From the NCBI GenBank assembly GCA_019192545.1, contig JAHCMI010000034.1, positions 21,539-85,538 of the forward strand: a stretch of DNA of 64,000 bases, in the 5' to 3' direction. A model generated the notes under the pieces. It made no database searches, was not told the DNA's origin, and saw nothing but the letters and a program-made list of their open reading frames with translations. How positions within the stretch are numbered: position 1 is the stretch's first letter; each line of letters opens with the position of its first letter. The stretch is from Rivularia sp. MS3. GTDB taxonomy: Bacteria > Cyanobacteriota > Cyanobacteriia > Cyanobacteriales > Nostocaceae. Positions 45,176-53,642 of the stretch are shown here, piece after piece. A program made the translations under genes and the position numbers.

Positions 45176-47356
45176 TTAACCTTTGACCTGAAAAACCGGT
45201 ATCTCAATCACAAACTCGGTTCCTTTAGCTGGCTTAGAATAACAGTAAAGTTTTCCACGGTGTTTTTCAACTACAATTTGATAACTGATAGATAATCCTA
45301 ACCCAGTACCTTTACCTACTTCTTTGGTAGTGAAAAACGGGTCAAATAATTTAGTTTGAACTTTTGTCGGAATTCCACAACCGTTATCAGCGATTGTGAT
45401 TCTAATAAATTTTGACTGAATTAATTTAGTACTAATAGTAATTTGATAATTATGAATATTTTTGCTATTTTTCATTTTATCTTCTAGTGCATCGATAGCA
45501 TTGAGCAAAATATTCATAAATACTTGGTTGAGTTGTCCGGCATAACAATCGATTGCAGGTAAAGAAGTATCGTATTCTTTAACTATTTGAATTTCTGGGC
45601 TACCTGGTTTAAGTTTGAGTCGATTATTTAAAATCATTAAGGTAGAATCAATGCCTTCATGAATATTGGCTTTTTTAAAATCAGCTTCATCCAATCGAGA
45701 AAAATTTCGTAGCGATAACACAATTTCTCGGATACGAGTGGTACCTTCCTGCATAGATTTAAGTATTTTAATTAAATCTTCTTGGAGAAAATCGAGTTCG
45801 ATAGCTTGAATTTCTGCTTGAATTTCTGCATCTGGTTGAGGATAATGCTGTTGGTAAAGAGTCAGCACTCTTAATAAATCCTGTACGTATTCGCAGGCAG
45901 GTTTGAGATTACCATGAATAAAGTTAACAGGGTTATTTATTTCGTGAGCAACTCCAGCTACCATTTGCCCTAAAGATGACATTTTCTCCGATTGTACAAG
46001 TTTGGCTTGGGTACTTTTGATTTTGCGTAAAGCCAATTGAAGAGTTTTAGCTTGTTTTTGCAGTTTTTCTTCTGCTTGTTTTTGTTTGCGAATATCCCTT
46101 ACTGTTGCTAAAGCACAGGGTTTACCATCATAAACAAAGTAACTTCCCCTAACTTCGACATCTATTATAGAGCCATCTTTACCTATATCTATTACCGTAG
46201 CATCAAAAGTTTTACCAGAAGAAACAATTGCAAAAAATTCCGTTAATTGTTTATGGGAAGAAGAATGAACGCAATCTAGAGGAGTTAATTCAAGAAACTC
46301 AGCTTTAGAATAACCATGCATTTTACAAGCTGCGGGATTAGCTGCGAGTATTGCTTTAGTTTCTAAATCTATAACTAACAAACCGTCGTTAATGATTTCA
46401 AAAATATTTCGATACTGAGCTTCTTTTTGCCGCAATTTTGTTTCTATTTGCTGCCTTTTAGTAATATCAATAACGCAACCGTACCAAAGTATTGAATTAT
46501 CTTCTTGTAAAATAGGTGTTGACGTTCCCTGCAACCATTTTTGTTTACCTGAAGGTGTAGTAATTCGCCAAGAACAATCCCATTGTTCCAAAGTTTGAGC
46601 CGAACGATAAATTGCTTCAATTAGTTTGTCAGCGTCATCGGGATGAACTTGTTTCTGAATAATTTCTTCATTTTCTTGAATTTGTGATGGATTTAATTCG
46701 TAAATTAAATGGCTGCCAGAAGATATATAAGGAAATGAACTATTCATTTGAGCATCAAGCCGATATTCGTAAAGCATTCCCGGTACTTTATCGGCTAAAC
46801 GCAGCAATCTTTCTTGAGAAAGCTGTAATTCTAAAGTTTTTTCTTGTACATTCGCTTGTAATTTCTCGTTAATTTGTGCTAATTCTATTTCAGCTTGCTT
46901 GCGTTGGGTAATATCAATTATGCAACCGTACCAAACTACCAAATTGTCTGCTTGTAATTCTGGTTGCGAAAAGCCCTGCAACCATTTCTCGACACCTGAA
47001 GGGGTTTTGATGCGCCATTCTAATTCCCATTTATCTAAAGTTTGAGCCGATTCTAAAATAGTTTTATCTAATAAAGCTGTATCATCTGGATGCACCATCG
47101 AGTTGATAACTTCTGAATCTTTGTGAATACAGTGCGGCTCTACTTCATAAATTTGTTGACAACCTGAAGATACATAAGGTATTGACGTGGTACCATCGGG
47201 ATTAAGACAAAATTGATAAATCATCCCCGGTACGTTATCGGCTAAACCTTGCAATCTTGCTTCTAATGCATTTACAGAAGATTGCAATTGCTTAATTTTC
47301 TCAGTCATCGATTCGTATTCAGCTTTAGGAATGGTAACTAGATGCTCTGCTAACAT
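45176..47356 (-). CDS. PAS-domain sensor histidine kinase, soluble
   Basis: 726 aa without membrane helices. It has an N-terminal coiled coil, then two closely similar PAS domains (about 35-160 and 180-305), each with VPGM.Y and Y.SSG......P, a third PAS (about 315-430, NIFEIINDGLLVIDLETK) and a transmitter. His471 lies in MVAGVAHEINNPVNF; the ATPase has N-box LNAIDAL, G1 IADNGCGIP and G2 GTGLGLSISYQIV. It should autophosphorylate at His471 on PAS signals; no receiver is fused or adjacent. The last residues (FQVKG) are coded by heptamer filler. Confidence 0.93.
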   Translation of the reverse strand: MLAEHLVTIPKAEYESMTEKIKQLQSSVNALEARLQGLADNVPGMIYQFCLNPDGTTSIPYVSSGCQQIYEVEPHCIHKDSEVINSMVHPDDTALLDKTILESAQTLDKWELEWRIKTPSGVEKWLQGFSQPELQADNLVVWYGCIIDITQRKQAEIELAQINEKLQANVQEKTLELQLSQERLLRLADKVPGMLYEYRLDAQMNSSFPYISSGSHLIYELNPSQIQENEEIIQKQVHPDDADKLIEAIYRSAQTLEQWDCSWRITTPSGKQKWLQGTSTPILQEDNSILWYGCVIDITKRQQIETKLRQKEAQYRNIFEIINDGLLVIDLETKAILAANPAACKMHGYSKAEFLELTPLDCVHSSSHKQLTEFFAIVSSGKTFDATVIDIGKDGSIIDVEVRGSYFVYDGKPCALATVRDIRKQKQAEEKLQKQAKTLQLALRKIKSTQAKLVQSEKMSSLGQMVAGVAHEINNPVNFIHGNLKPACEYVQDLLRVLTLYQQHYPQPDAEIQAEIQAIELDFLQEDLIKILKSMQEGTTRIREIVLSLRNFSRLDEADFKKANIHEGIDSTLMILNNRLKLKPGSPEIQIVKEYDTSLPAIDCYAGQLNQVFMNILLNAIDALEDKMKNSKNIHNYQITISTKLIQSKFIRITIADNGCGIPTKVQTKLFDPFFTTKEVGKGTGLGLSISYQIVVEKHRGKLYCYSKPAKGTEFVIEIPVFQVKG

Positions 47357-47887
47357 TAGGGAAATAAGAAAAATAAAGATTTTAACGCTATATACATAGT
47401 TCCCATTTGTTAACTAAATAGTTAAGTATTATAAGTAAATGTTTTATAGCTTATCGGAACAAACTAATTAAGAATTCAGTATTATCAAGGATATATTAAA
47501 CAACTTTTATTTAACTATGTTTTCGCAATTACGAAATTGTCCTGAGAAAAGACAAAAATGTATATAAAATTAACGAAAAAATTGACAAACTATTTATTAA
47601 TTAACCATAATATGAACAGTTTTGATAATTTATGATTTATAGTAAATTTACTGAGATTTTTGGAAATGTTTGAGGAAAAGCAGGTAGCAGTTATACAGTC
47701 ATTAAAAAGATTTTAAGTTAGAAACGGTAACATAACTTATTTGATTTTTATCAAAAACTACGTTAGGTTGTATAACTCAGTATTATTTGATTATTCTTAA
47801 AGATACAGCCCAAAGGCAACAAAATTATTATTGAAAATAGCTCCGTTGGGCTATATATCGGCAAAATCAAGGCTAGGAGTAGGGTAA
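47357..47887. other. 531-bp gene-free spacer between divergent genes
   Basis: AT-rich, with no gene on either strand. An AGCCCA...TGGGCT inverted pair lies near 47808-47852, close to the start of the next gene. The promoter of the PAS kinase should lie at the left side. Confidence 0.45.
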
Positions 47888-48415
47888 ATGAAGTCGTCAA
47901 TTAAAAGTGCTGAGGCAGTTCAAATCATTTCAGAGTTCGTAGCACTGCAAAATAATCTCAATTGTGCATTTCGCCAGATATATCCCAATGTAATTAAATC
48001 TTTCTCTGCAAATTGTCCTCGTCAAGGTTTACTGTCACTGCAAGAAGAAAAATGGACTTTTGATAAGCATGGAGTAGGGGTTTATTTCCAATCGGAAAAA
48101 TCCTATGTCGTAGTTGATATTCATGCTGGCTTTGTTGATTATCCACAAGCCTTCGATGCATGGCGATTAGTACAGTACTTTGAATCAAAAGGAATAGAAC
48201 AGATTTATTATTTAAATGATGTTTTTGACCTGACAAATAAAGAAAATAACGAAGATATCGTCGATGATTTATTAGAGCATCTTTTAGAAGATAATATTGT
48301 CGAAGTTGTTCAAAAGAAACTGAAGTTATACGGATTGAAAAACACATCTACGGATGCTAGAGCTAGAATACTCAGACAGTTATCGCGATTGTTTAATGAA
48401 GGGAGTGGGGAGTAG
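47888..48415 (+). CDS. Conserved protein of unknown function (possible DUF6896 type)
   Basis: 175 aa, soluble. Middle region: WTFDKHGVGVYFQSEKSYVVVDIHAGFVDYPQAFDAWRLVQYFESKG. The HG.GV.F...VVD.H.G....FDAWRL pattern is reminiscent of DUF6896 proteins, which I recall only loosely, so this is a weak call. The C-terminal part is helical and acidic/basic (EDIVDDLLEHLLEDNIVEVVQKKLKLYG). No partner gene is evident; the stop is followed by GGTTAAA heptamers. Confidence 0.6.
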   Translation: MKSSIKSAEAVQIISEFVALQNNLNCAFRQIYPNVIKSFSANCPRQGLLSLQEEKWTFDKHGVGVYFQSEKSYVVVDIHAGFVDYPQAFDAWRLVQYFESKGIEQIYYLNDVFDLTNKENNEDIVDDLLEHLLEDNIVEVVQKKLKLYGLKNTSTDARARILRQLSRLFNEGSGE

Positions 48416-48467
48416 TTAAGGTTAAAGGTTAAAGGTCAAAGGTTAAAATTATCCTTGTCTCCTTGTG

Positions 48468-49781
48468 CTATCTCCCCGTCTCCCCTTCTTCCCCCTGTAC
48501 CTTTTGCTTCCTCTTTCTGGGTTCGATAATATCTTCTGCAACGCCAAATTTTTTAGCGGCTTGGGACATATTTAACTGTAATAAACTGTCATCACCTAAT
48601 GACTGTATTTGTTCTGGTTTTGTTGGAGTGATTTCTAAAGCTCGAATTATTTCTGTAGCGATCGCTTTAGCTAACAGAGGGGGAACAGAATTTCCTATTT
48701 GTCGGAATCCATGCCATTTAGTCAGGTGAAAGCGAAACCAATCGGGGTAAGAATGCAAACGTGCTGCTTCTCTGACGGTAATACATCTTGGTGTTTTAGG
48801 ATGAATCGGGCGGGGAGATGTGAAAGCACCGCGATTTCTCGGTGTTCCCGCTCTAAGAGTTTTACTGATGCCGTTGGCTGCTAATTTATAAAAGCGGCTA
48901 ACTGGTTCAGTTTTTCCGGGTTCGGTTTGTTTGAATCTACTGATAGATTGCAAACTATGTTTGGTACGAGTGCTGCAAGTAAGAAAAAAATTATCAAACA
49001 AACGTTCGTAAGAATAGTTGTTTTCGATTGATGCAATACCGCGCAGTTTACTGCTGTAATCGCTAGGCTCACCATATTCAGCAATTACCCAATCTCTTTC
49101 TATCAATTCTGAATAATTTTCGACTTCTGGTAAATCGCAAATTGCATCCCAAACAGTAGGAGTCGCAGGTAAATCTGGTTGATTTACAATATATTTTGAT
49201 TTTTTAGATATTTTAGGTGCAGTTATTGGGTGGGGATATTTAGGTAAATTAAAACCTTGACGACATCCTAAAATAAACAATCTGGCTCTGTCTTGAGGAA
49301 CCCCATAATTAGCAGCATTGAGTACTTGATAATTTACTTCTACTCGATAACCGTTTTTTTCAAATTCTGCAATTACTTCTAACAAAAACTTTCGATGCTC
49401 TCCTACCGTTAATCCAGGTACATTTTCAAATACAAAATATTTAGGCTGTAGCTCTAAAATTAACCGTAAAAAGTGAAATACCAAAGAATTTCTGGGGTCA
49501 TCTAAAGCCCGTTTTCCCATCATAGAAAATCCCTGACAGGGAGAACCACCAAATACAACATCAATTTCTTTATTTTTGATTTTAGAAAATCTTCTAATTT
49601 TCTTACCAGACATCTTCTCTACGCTTGCACATAAAGTAGACCAAAAAGGAAAATTAAATTCATGAATTGCACAGTGGATCGGATTTAATTCTACAGCAGC
49701 AAGCACATCAAAACCAGCTTGTTCAAAACCAAGAGTCATCCCCCCCGCACCCGCAAACAAATCTACAGCAATAGGACGCAT
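48468..49781 (-). CDS. Solitary DNA (cytosine-5) methyltransferase, candidate CGATCG enzyme
   Basis: 437 aa. m5C methyltransferase motifs in order: I DLFAGAGGMTLGFEQAGF, IV GGSPCQGFSMMGK (catalytic Cys82), VI FVFENVPGL, VIII VPQDRARLFILG, IX/X TVREAARLHSYPDWF and RQIGNSVPPLLAKAIATEI. The N-terminus is close in my memory to Synechocystis Slr0214 (M.Ssp6803I, CGATCG) and Anabaena DmtC, so CGATCG, the core of HIP1, is a likely target; this is inference. No restriction enzyme gene is adjacent. The C-terminal end (KRKQKVQGEEGETGR) is coded by G/A-rich filler repeat. Confidence 0.92.
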   Translation of the reverse strand: MRPIAVDLFAGAGGMTLGFEQAGFDVLAAVELNPIHCAIHEFNFPFWSTLCASVEKMSGKKIRRFSKIKNKEIDVVFGGSPCQGFSMMGKRALDDPRNSLVFHFLRLILELQPKYFVFENVPGLTVGEHRKFLLEVIAEFEKNGYRVEVNYQVLNAANYGVPQDRARLFILGCRQGFNLPKYPHPITAPKISKKSKYIVNQPDLPATPTVWDAICDLPEVENYSELIERDWVIAEYGEPSDYSSKLRGIASIENNYSYERLFDNFFLTCSTRTKHSLQSISRFKQTEPGKTEPVSRFYKLAANGISKTLRAGTPRNRGAFTSPRPIHPKTPRCITVREAARLHSYPDWFRFHLTKWHGFRQIGNSVPPLLAKAIATEIIRALEITPTKPEQIQSLGDDSLLQLNMSQAAKKFGVAEDIIEPRKRKQKVQGEEGETGR

Positions 49782-49929
49782 TTTCAGTGAACAGTGAACA
49801 GTGAACAGTTTTCACCCGGAGGGTGTGGATCATCAGTGAATAGTTAAGAGTTAGGAGTTAGGAGTTAGGAGTTGGTAATTGGTGATTGGCAATTGGTAAT
49901 CTACCCCTCTCCTTGTCTCCTCTCCCCCA
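49782..49929. repeat. Heptamer filler (GTTAGGA and related)
   Basis: Contains CAGTGAACAGTGAACAGT, then AGTTAGGAGTTAGGAGTTAGGAG (about 49847-49870) and ATTGGTAATTGG. Two methyl-free spacer genes flank it; no ORF. Confidence 0.75.
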
Positions 49930-50874
49930 TCACTCCCGCAAAGCTTCTACAATAGTACTAGTGTTCGCTTCCATCATTCTAATATAAGAATCTCCTTCGC
50001 TGCGGGGTGCGCCAATTGAATCGGAATATAATTCGTTAGGTGCGAGTTTTACGTTTGCTTCTTGGGCAACTGTTTTAATTAGGGCTGGATTGATTGTTGT
50101 TTCGGCGAATATTGCTTTAACGCCTGTTCTTTTAATTTCTTCTACTAGTTTTTTTACGGTTTGGGCGCTTGGCTGTTCTTCAGTACTGATACCTATTAAT
50201 GTCCCTGCAACTGGTATATCATAAGCGCGTCCGTAATATTGAAATGCATCATGGGTTGTAATTAATTTTCGCTTTTCTTGGGGAATGGTGGCAATTTGTT
50301 GAGTTATTTTATTGTCTAGCTGCTTGAGTTGCTCGATCAATTCTTCTGCATTCTTGGTAAACTTTTCTTTGTCTTCTGGCGACAATTTAATTAAAGCATC
50401 GCGAATAGCGATCGCCATTTTGATAGCGTTTTCTACGTCACCCCAAACATGAGGATCTGGTACGGTGGTTTTTCCTCCTTTGTCTAATTGCAAAGGTGCG
50501 GCAACTTCTCCTACTGCTAATTTATCGGCTTTCACACCTGCGGCTTCTATTAACTTAATTAATCCTGGTTCAAGATTATATCCGTTGTATAAAATCAGTT
50601 CTGCTTTTTCTAAATAAATCGTATCTTTAGGTACTGGCTCGTATACGTGGGGGTCTGCACCGGGCTGTAAAATGCTAGTTAAATCTATTTCGTCTCCACC
50701 TATATTCTTAGCTAAATCGGCAATTATAGTGTTGGTAGCAACCACATCTGGTTTACCATCATCGACTGAATTAGAGCCTAACTGATTACACGCATTCATA
50801 GATAAGCTCAAAAGTATTCCAAATAACCCACCTATAAAATATCTGCCCTGGGTATGAGTAAACGCTCGCATCAT
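49930..50874 (-). CDS. mntC: Manganese-type ABC transporter substrate-binding lipoprotein
   Basis: About 315-aa cluster-9 (ZnuA/MntC) binding protein. The signal peptide ends in a lipobox (LSLSMNAC), so it is a lipoprotein in the periplasm. The metal ligands can be read: His in GADPHVYEP, His in PDPHVWGD, Glu in FAETTINP and Asp in LYSDSIG. This HHED set without a His-rich loop is that of Mn/Fe rather than Zn binders. The furthest start would be a TTG at 50883; ATG at 50874 or 50871 is more natural. It is divergent from its own ATPase and permease genes. Confidence 0.88.
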   Translation of the reverse strand: MMRAFTHTQGRYFIGGLFGILLSLSMNACNQLGSNSVDDGKPDVVATNTIIADLAKNIGGDEIDLTSILQPGADPHVYEPVPKDTIYLEKAELILYNGYNLEPGLIKLIEAAGVKADKLAVGEVAAPLQLDKGGKTTVPDPHVWGDVENAIKMAIAIRDALIKLSPEDKEKFTKNAEELIEQLKQLDNKITQQIATIPQEKRKLITTHDAFQYYGRAYDIPVAGTLIGISTEEQPSAQTVKKLVEEIKRTGVKAIFAETTINPALIKTVAQEANVKLAPNELYSDSIGAPRSEGDSYIRMMEANTSTIVEALRE

Positions 50875-50965
50875 ATATATCAAAAGTTCTCATTTTTCTT
50901 TCATTTTTTAAGTTACAGTATTCTCATAATCTTTTCATTTTTTGTTTGCTGCGTTTAATAATCTC
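50875..50965. promoter_or_regulatory. Divergent promoter region of the metal-uptake genes
   Basis: About 90 bp of AT-rich DNA between the two divergent starts. It must hold both promoters and, by analogy with other metal transporters, a metal-responsive operator. I could not assign a specific Mn- or Zn-regulator site. Confidence 0.45.
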
Positions 50966-51775
50966 ATGCAAAGTGTAAACTTTTCGCCAGACGATAACCC
51001 CAATCAACAGCGCGTCTACAACATCCAAGATGCGGCAATATTGCATAATGCAAGTATCAACGTTGTTCATGTAGGAGTACGCTATCGCAGTCTTGAAGCT
51101 TTACGGGATGTAAGTTGTGTTATCAAACCGGGGCGATTGACAGGTGTTTATGGCCCCAACGGTGCTGGTAAAAGTACTTTGATGAAAGCGATGTTGGGAT
51201 TAGTTGATAGTAGCGGCACGGTTTTATATCAAGGTAAACCATTAACGCAGCAGTTAGAAAAAGTAGCTTACGTACCCCAACGCAGTCAAATAGATTGGAC
51301 ATATCCCGCTACAGTTTGGGATGTGGTGATGATGGGAAGAGTTAAGAAAACTGGATGGCTGCGGAGTTTTTCAGGGGTGAGTCGTCGGCTAGCAAAAAGT
51401 GCCTTAGAAAGAGTAGGTATGAGCGAATACCGCAACCGCGCCATCGGACAACTTTCCGGAGGGCAGCAGCAGCGAGTATTTTTAGCTAGAGCCTTAGCAC
51501 AGGAAGCAGAAATCTTTTGTTTTGACGAACCCTTTGTAGGAATCGATCAAAAAACTCAAACGGTATTATTTGAAGTTTTTGAAGAGTTAGCAAAAGCAGG
51601 AAAAACCGTTTTAGTCGTCAACCACGACTTAGGAGAAACAACCACTCATTTCCATGACATAATCTTATTAAACCGCCAAATAGTTGCCAGCGGTTCTAGA
51701 AGACAAGTTTTGACAGAAGAGAATTTATACAGCGCTTACGGTGGGAAAGTGATGTACTTTTCAGATGCAGCGTGA
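50966..51775 (+). CDS. mntA: Manganese-type ABC transporter ATPase
   Basis: 269 aa from the ATG at 50966 (an upstream TTG at 50942 would add eight residues). Walker A YGPNGAGKSTLMKAM, Q-loop VPQRSQIDW, signature QLSGGQQQRVFLARALAQ, Walker B IFCFDEPFVGID and the switch His in VVNHDLGET. The arrangement QRSQIDWTYPATVWDVVMMG is characteristic of ATPases of the metal (Mn/Zn) ABC family. It hydrolyses ATP to drive import through the permease encoded 251 bp downstream. Confidence 0.9.
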   Translation: MQSVNFSPDDNPNQQRVYNIQDAAILHNASINVVHVGVRYRSLEALRDVSCVIKPGRLTGVYGPNGAGKSTLMKAMLGLVDSSGTVLYQGKPLTQQLEKVAYVPQRSQIDWTYPATVWDVVMMGRVKKTGWLRSFSGVSRRLAKSALERVGMSEYRNRAIGQLSGGQQQRVFLARALAQEAEIFCFDEPFVGIDQKTQTVLFEVFEELAKAGKTVLVVNHDLGETTTHFHDIILLNRQIVASGSRRQVLTEENLYSAYGGKVMYFSDAA

Positions 51776-52026
51776 AGAGCGGGGAGAGAAGGAGTGAGGG
51801 AGTGAGGGAGAGAGGGAGTGAGGGAGAGAGGGAGAGAGGGAGTGAGGGAGTGAGGGAGAGAGGGAGAGAGAATTATTAATTAATCTTAATACTCGCTAAT
51901 CGCTACTCCTAACTATCCACAATGCCTCATACCCGATGCCCAATTACCCATTACCCATTACCAATGCCCAATGCCCAATGCCCAATGCCCTATTATTCAC
52001 TGTTCACTGTTCACTGATAACTGAAA
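51776..52026. repeat. Long simple-repeat block (GAGGGAGT/GAGGGAGA, then CCAATGC)
   Basis: Tandem 8-bp units GAGGGAGT and GAGGGAGA fill about 51788-51870, followed by CCCAATGCCCAATGCCC heptamers (about 51970-51990) and CACTGTTCACTGTTCACTG. The block splits the ATPase and permease genes of one operon. It is purine-rich on the plus strand. Confidence 0.85.
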
Positions 52027-52872
52027 ATGTTTGAAGCCTTAATTGAACCGTTACAATACAGCTTTATGCAACGTTCGCTGATTGTTGCTATTTTGGTAGG
52101 TTTGCTGTGTGCGGTTGTTGGTAGTTATTTGATGGTGCAACGATTGGCTTTACTGGGTGATGCTATCAGTCATTCTGTGTTGCCGGGATTGGCTATTGCT
52201 TTTATTTTGGGGATCAATATTTTTGTAGGAGCCTTTATTGCAGGGGTTCTCAGCACGATGGTGATAACCTGGATTAGAACGCGATCGCCTATTAAGGAAG
52301 ATGCAGCGATGGGGATTGTTTTCTCTGCGTTTTTTGCTTTAGGGGTGACGTTAATTACTGTTATTCAGAAAGATAACAAAATCGATTTAAATCACTTTTT
52401 GTTCGGTAATATTCTCGGCGTAACCGTTTCAGATATGCGAGATATTGCTGTAATTGCTGCTGTTGTACTAATAGTAGTTTTTTTACTATACAAAGAATTA
52501 TTATTTTACACTTTTGACCCCTCGGGAGCGCAGGCTGCGGGTTTGCCGGTAAATCGCCTTAATTTTGGGTTGATGGTAATTATTGCTTTAACAATTGTTG
52601 CTAGTTTAAAAGCCGTTGGAGTGATATTAGTTTTATCCTTGTTAATCACGCCGGGAGCAACAGCTTATTTATTAGTTAAACGCTTGCATGAAGTGATGAT
52701 ACTGGGTGCAATCATCGGGGTTATTTCCAGTATCAGCGGTATGTATTTAAGCTACTTTTATAATTTACCTTCCGGCCCTGCTATTGTGTTAGTTGTATCG
52801 GGATTATTTGTATTATCGTTGTTATTTAGTCCCGCTCACGGTGTTTTGACGAATATACAGAAGAAAGATTAG
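52027..52872 (+). CDS. mntB: Manganese-type ABC transporter permease
   Basis: 281 aa with eight or nine hydrophobic helices, of the ABC-3 (ZnuB/MntB) permease family. Markers: YSFMQRSLIVAILVGLLCAVVGSYLMVQRLALLGDAISHSVLPGLAIAF near the N-terminus, and KAVGVILVLSLLITPGATAYLLVKRL near residue 195-220, including the coupling region GDAISHSVLPG. It forms the membrane channel for the ATPase encoded just upstream and the divergent lipoprotein. Starts at ATG 52027. Confidence 0.92.
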   Translation: MFEALIEPLQYSFMQRSLIVAILVGLLCAVVGSYLMVQRLALLGDAISHSVLPGLAIAFILGINIFVGAFIAGVLSTMVITWIRTRSPIKEDAAMGIVFSAFFALGVTLITVIQKDNKIDLNHFLFGNILGVTVSDMRDIAVIAAVVLIVVFLLYKELLFYTFDPSGAQAAGLPVNRLNFGLMVIIALTIVASLKAVGVILVLSLLITPGATAYLLVKRLHEVMILGAIIGVISSISGMYLSYFYNLPSGPAIVLVVSGLFVLSLLFSPAHGVLTNIQKKD

Positions 52873-53148
52873 AGAAAAAGATTTAATTCGTAGGTTGGGT
52901 TAGACATGATTGTAAGATTTAATTATTAATGTGAAGTGATGATTATTATGTCGTAACCCAACATCAATATTCTAGAAAAGCAGAGATATTTTAAAGTGTA
53001 ATTAATTCAATGTTGGGTTACGGTGCTAGAATTAGTTTCTATTTGAATATCAATTTTCATGCACCTAACCTAACCTACCAACTAATTGCTGTTTTAATTT
53101 AATGGTAAAGTGGTAATAAAATTATGTAATTAAGTCATAGATATAAAA
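52873..53148. repeat. Spacer with three GTTGGGTT-type hairpin half-copies
   Basis: GTAGGTTGGGTTAG at about 52891, AACCCAACAT at about 52955, AATGTTGGGTTACGGTGC at about 53008 and CACCTAACCTAACCTACC at about 53072. The parts are arranged as two inverted pairs. No gene seen. Confidence 0.6.
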
Positions 53149-53357
53149 ATGAAAACCCACAGTGAAAGAAAACAAATCATCGATGCTATTAACGTCTTGT
53201 AACATGAAGCATATGACAGCACATTAGAGGAAATATTAGCCTTACTAAAAAAAAATGAAGAAGAAGAAGACGAAGATGATTTGAAAGCTTATGATAAAGC
53301 TAAGGAAGATATACGGAAGAATGGTACTGTCTCTTGGGACGAAGTGAAGGAAGAGAA
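53149..53357 (+). pseudogene. Antitoxin-like small gene with an internal stop
   Basis: ATG at 53149; the frame reads MKTHSERKQIIDAINVL, then TAA at 53200-53202, and continues with HEAYDSTLEEILALL...EEEEDEDDLKAYDKAKED then IRKNGTVSWDEVK. The DLKAYDKAKE...VSWDEVK pattern resembles RelB/Phd-type antitoxins of toxin-antitoxin modules in cyanobacteria. The reading frame then runs into the duplicated 3' end of the next gene. No toxin is present beside it. Confidence 0.6.
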
Positions 53358-53528
53358 GGTAAATGGTCGCAACTAGTTAAACTTTTACCTAAAGACTACA
53401 AGCAAGTAGCTCGTGGTTATGCTAGAGAAGTTCGTATCTCGGGAAACAAAATAATTTTAACTTCTACCGCAATAAATATCAATTTTAGTAACCACAACGT
53501 TTATATCTTTCAAAGTGTTGATTCTTGA
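53358..53528 (+). pseudogene. Partial duplicate of the 3' end of the beta-propeller gene
   Basis: Codes KWSQLVKLLPKDYKQVARGY then AREVRISGNKIILTS, matching the end of the gene at 53643-54896. An 82-bp segment at 53375-53456 is identical to 54743-54824. The tail (ANINFSNHNVYIFQSVDS) has drifted. It has no start or ribosome-binding site of its own. Confidence 0.88.
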
Positions 53529-53642
53529 AAATAAAGTAATTAACCCTTTTTGTGCTATTTGCCTATAATCAATTTATTTAAGATACATTAAATAAATCAT
53601 TTTACTTCTACCTACAATTTTTGTTTATTAGCTTTATCTATT

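Noticed and set aside
49930..50874. Zinc-specific ZnuA
   Set aside because: No His-rich loop and the ligand set His-His-Glu-Asp fits Mn/Fe proteins better, although zinc cannot be excluded.
53334..53528. Independent small gene
   Set aside because: It is a duplicated 3' fragment of the beta-propeller gene without its own start signal.
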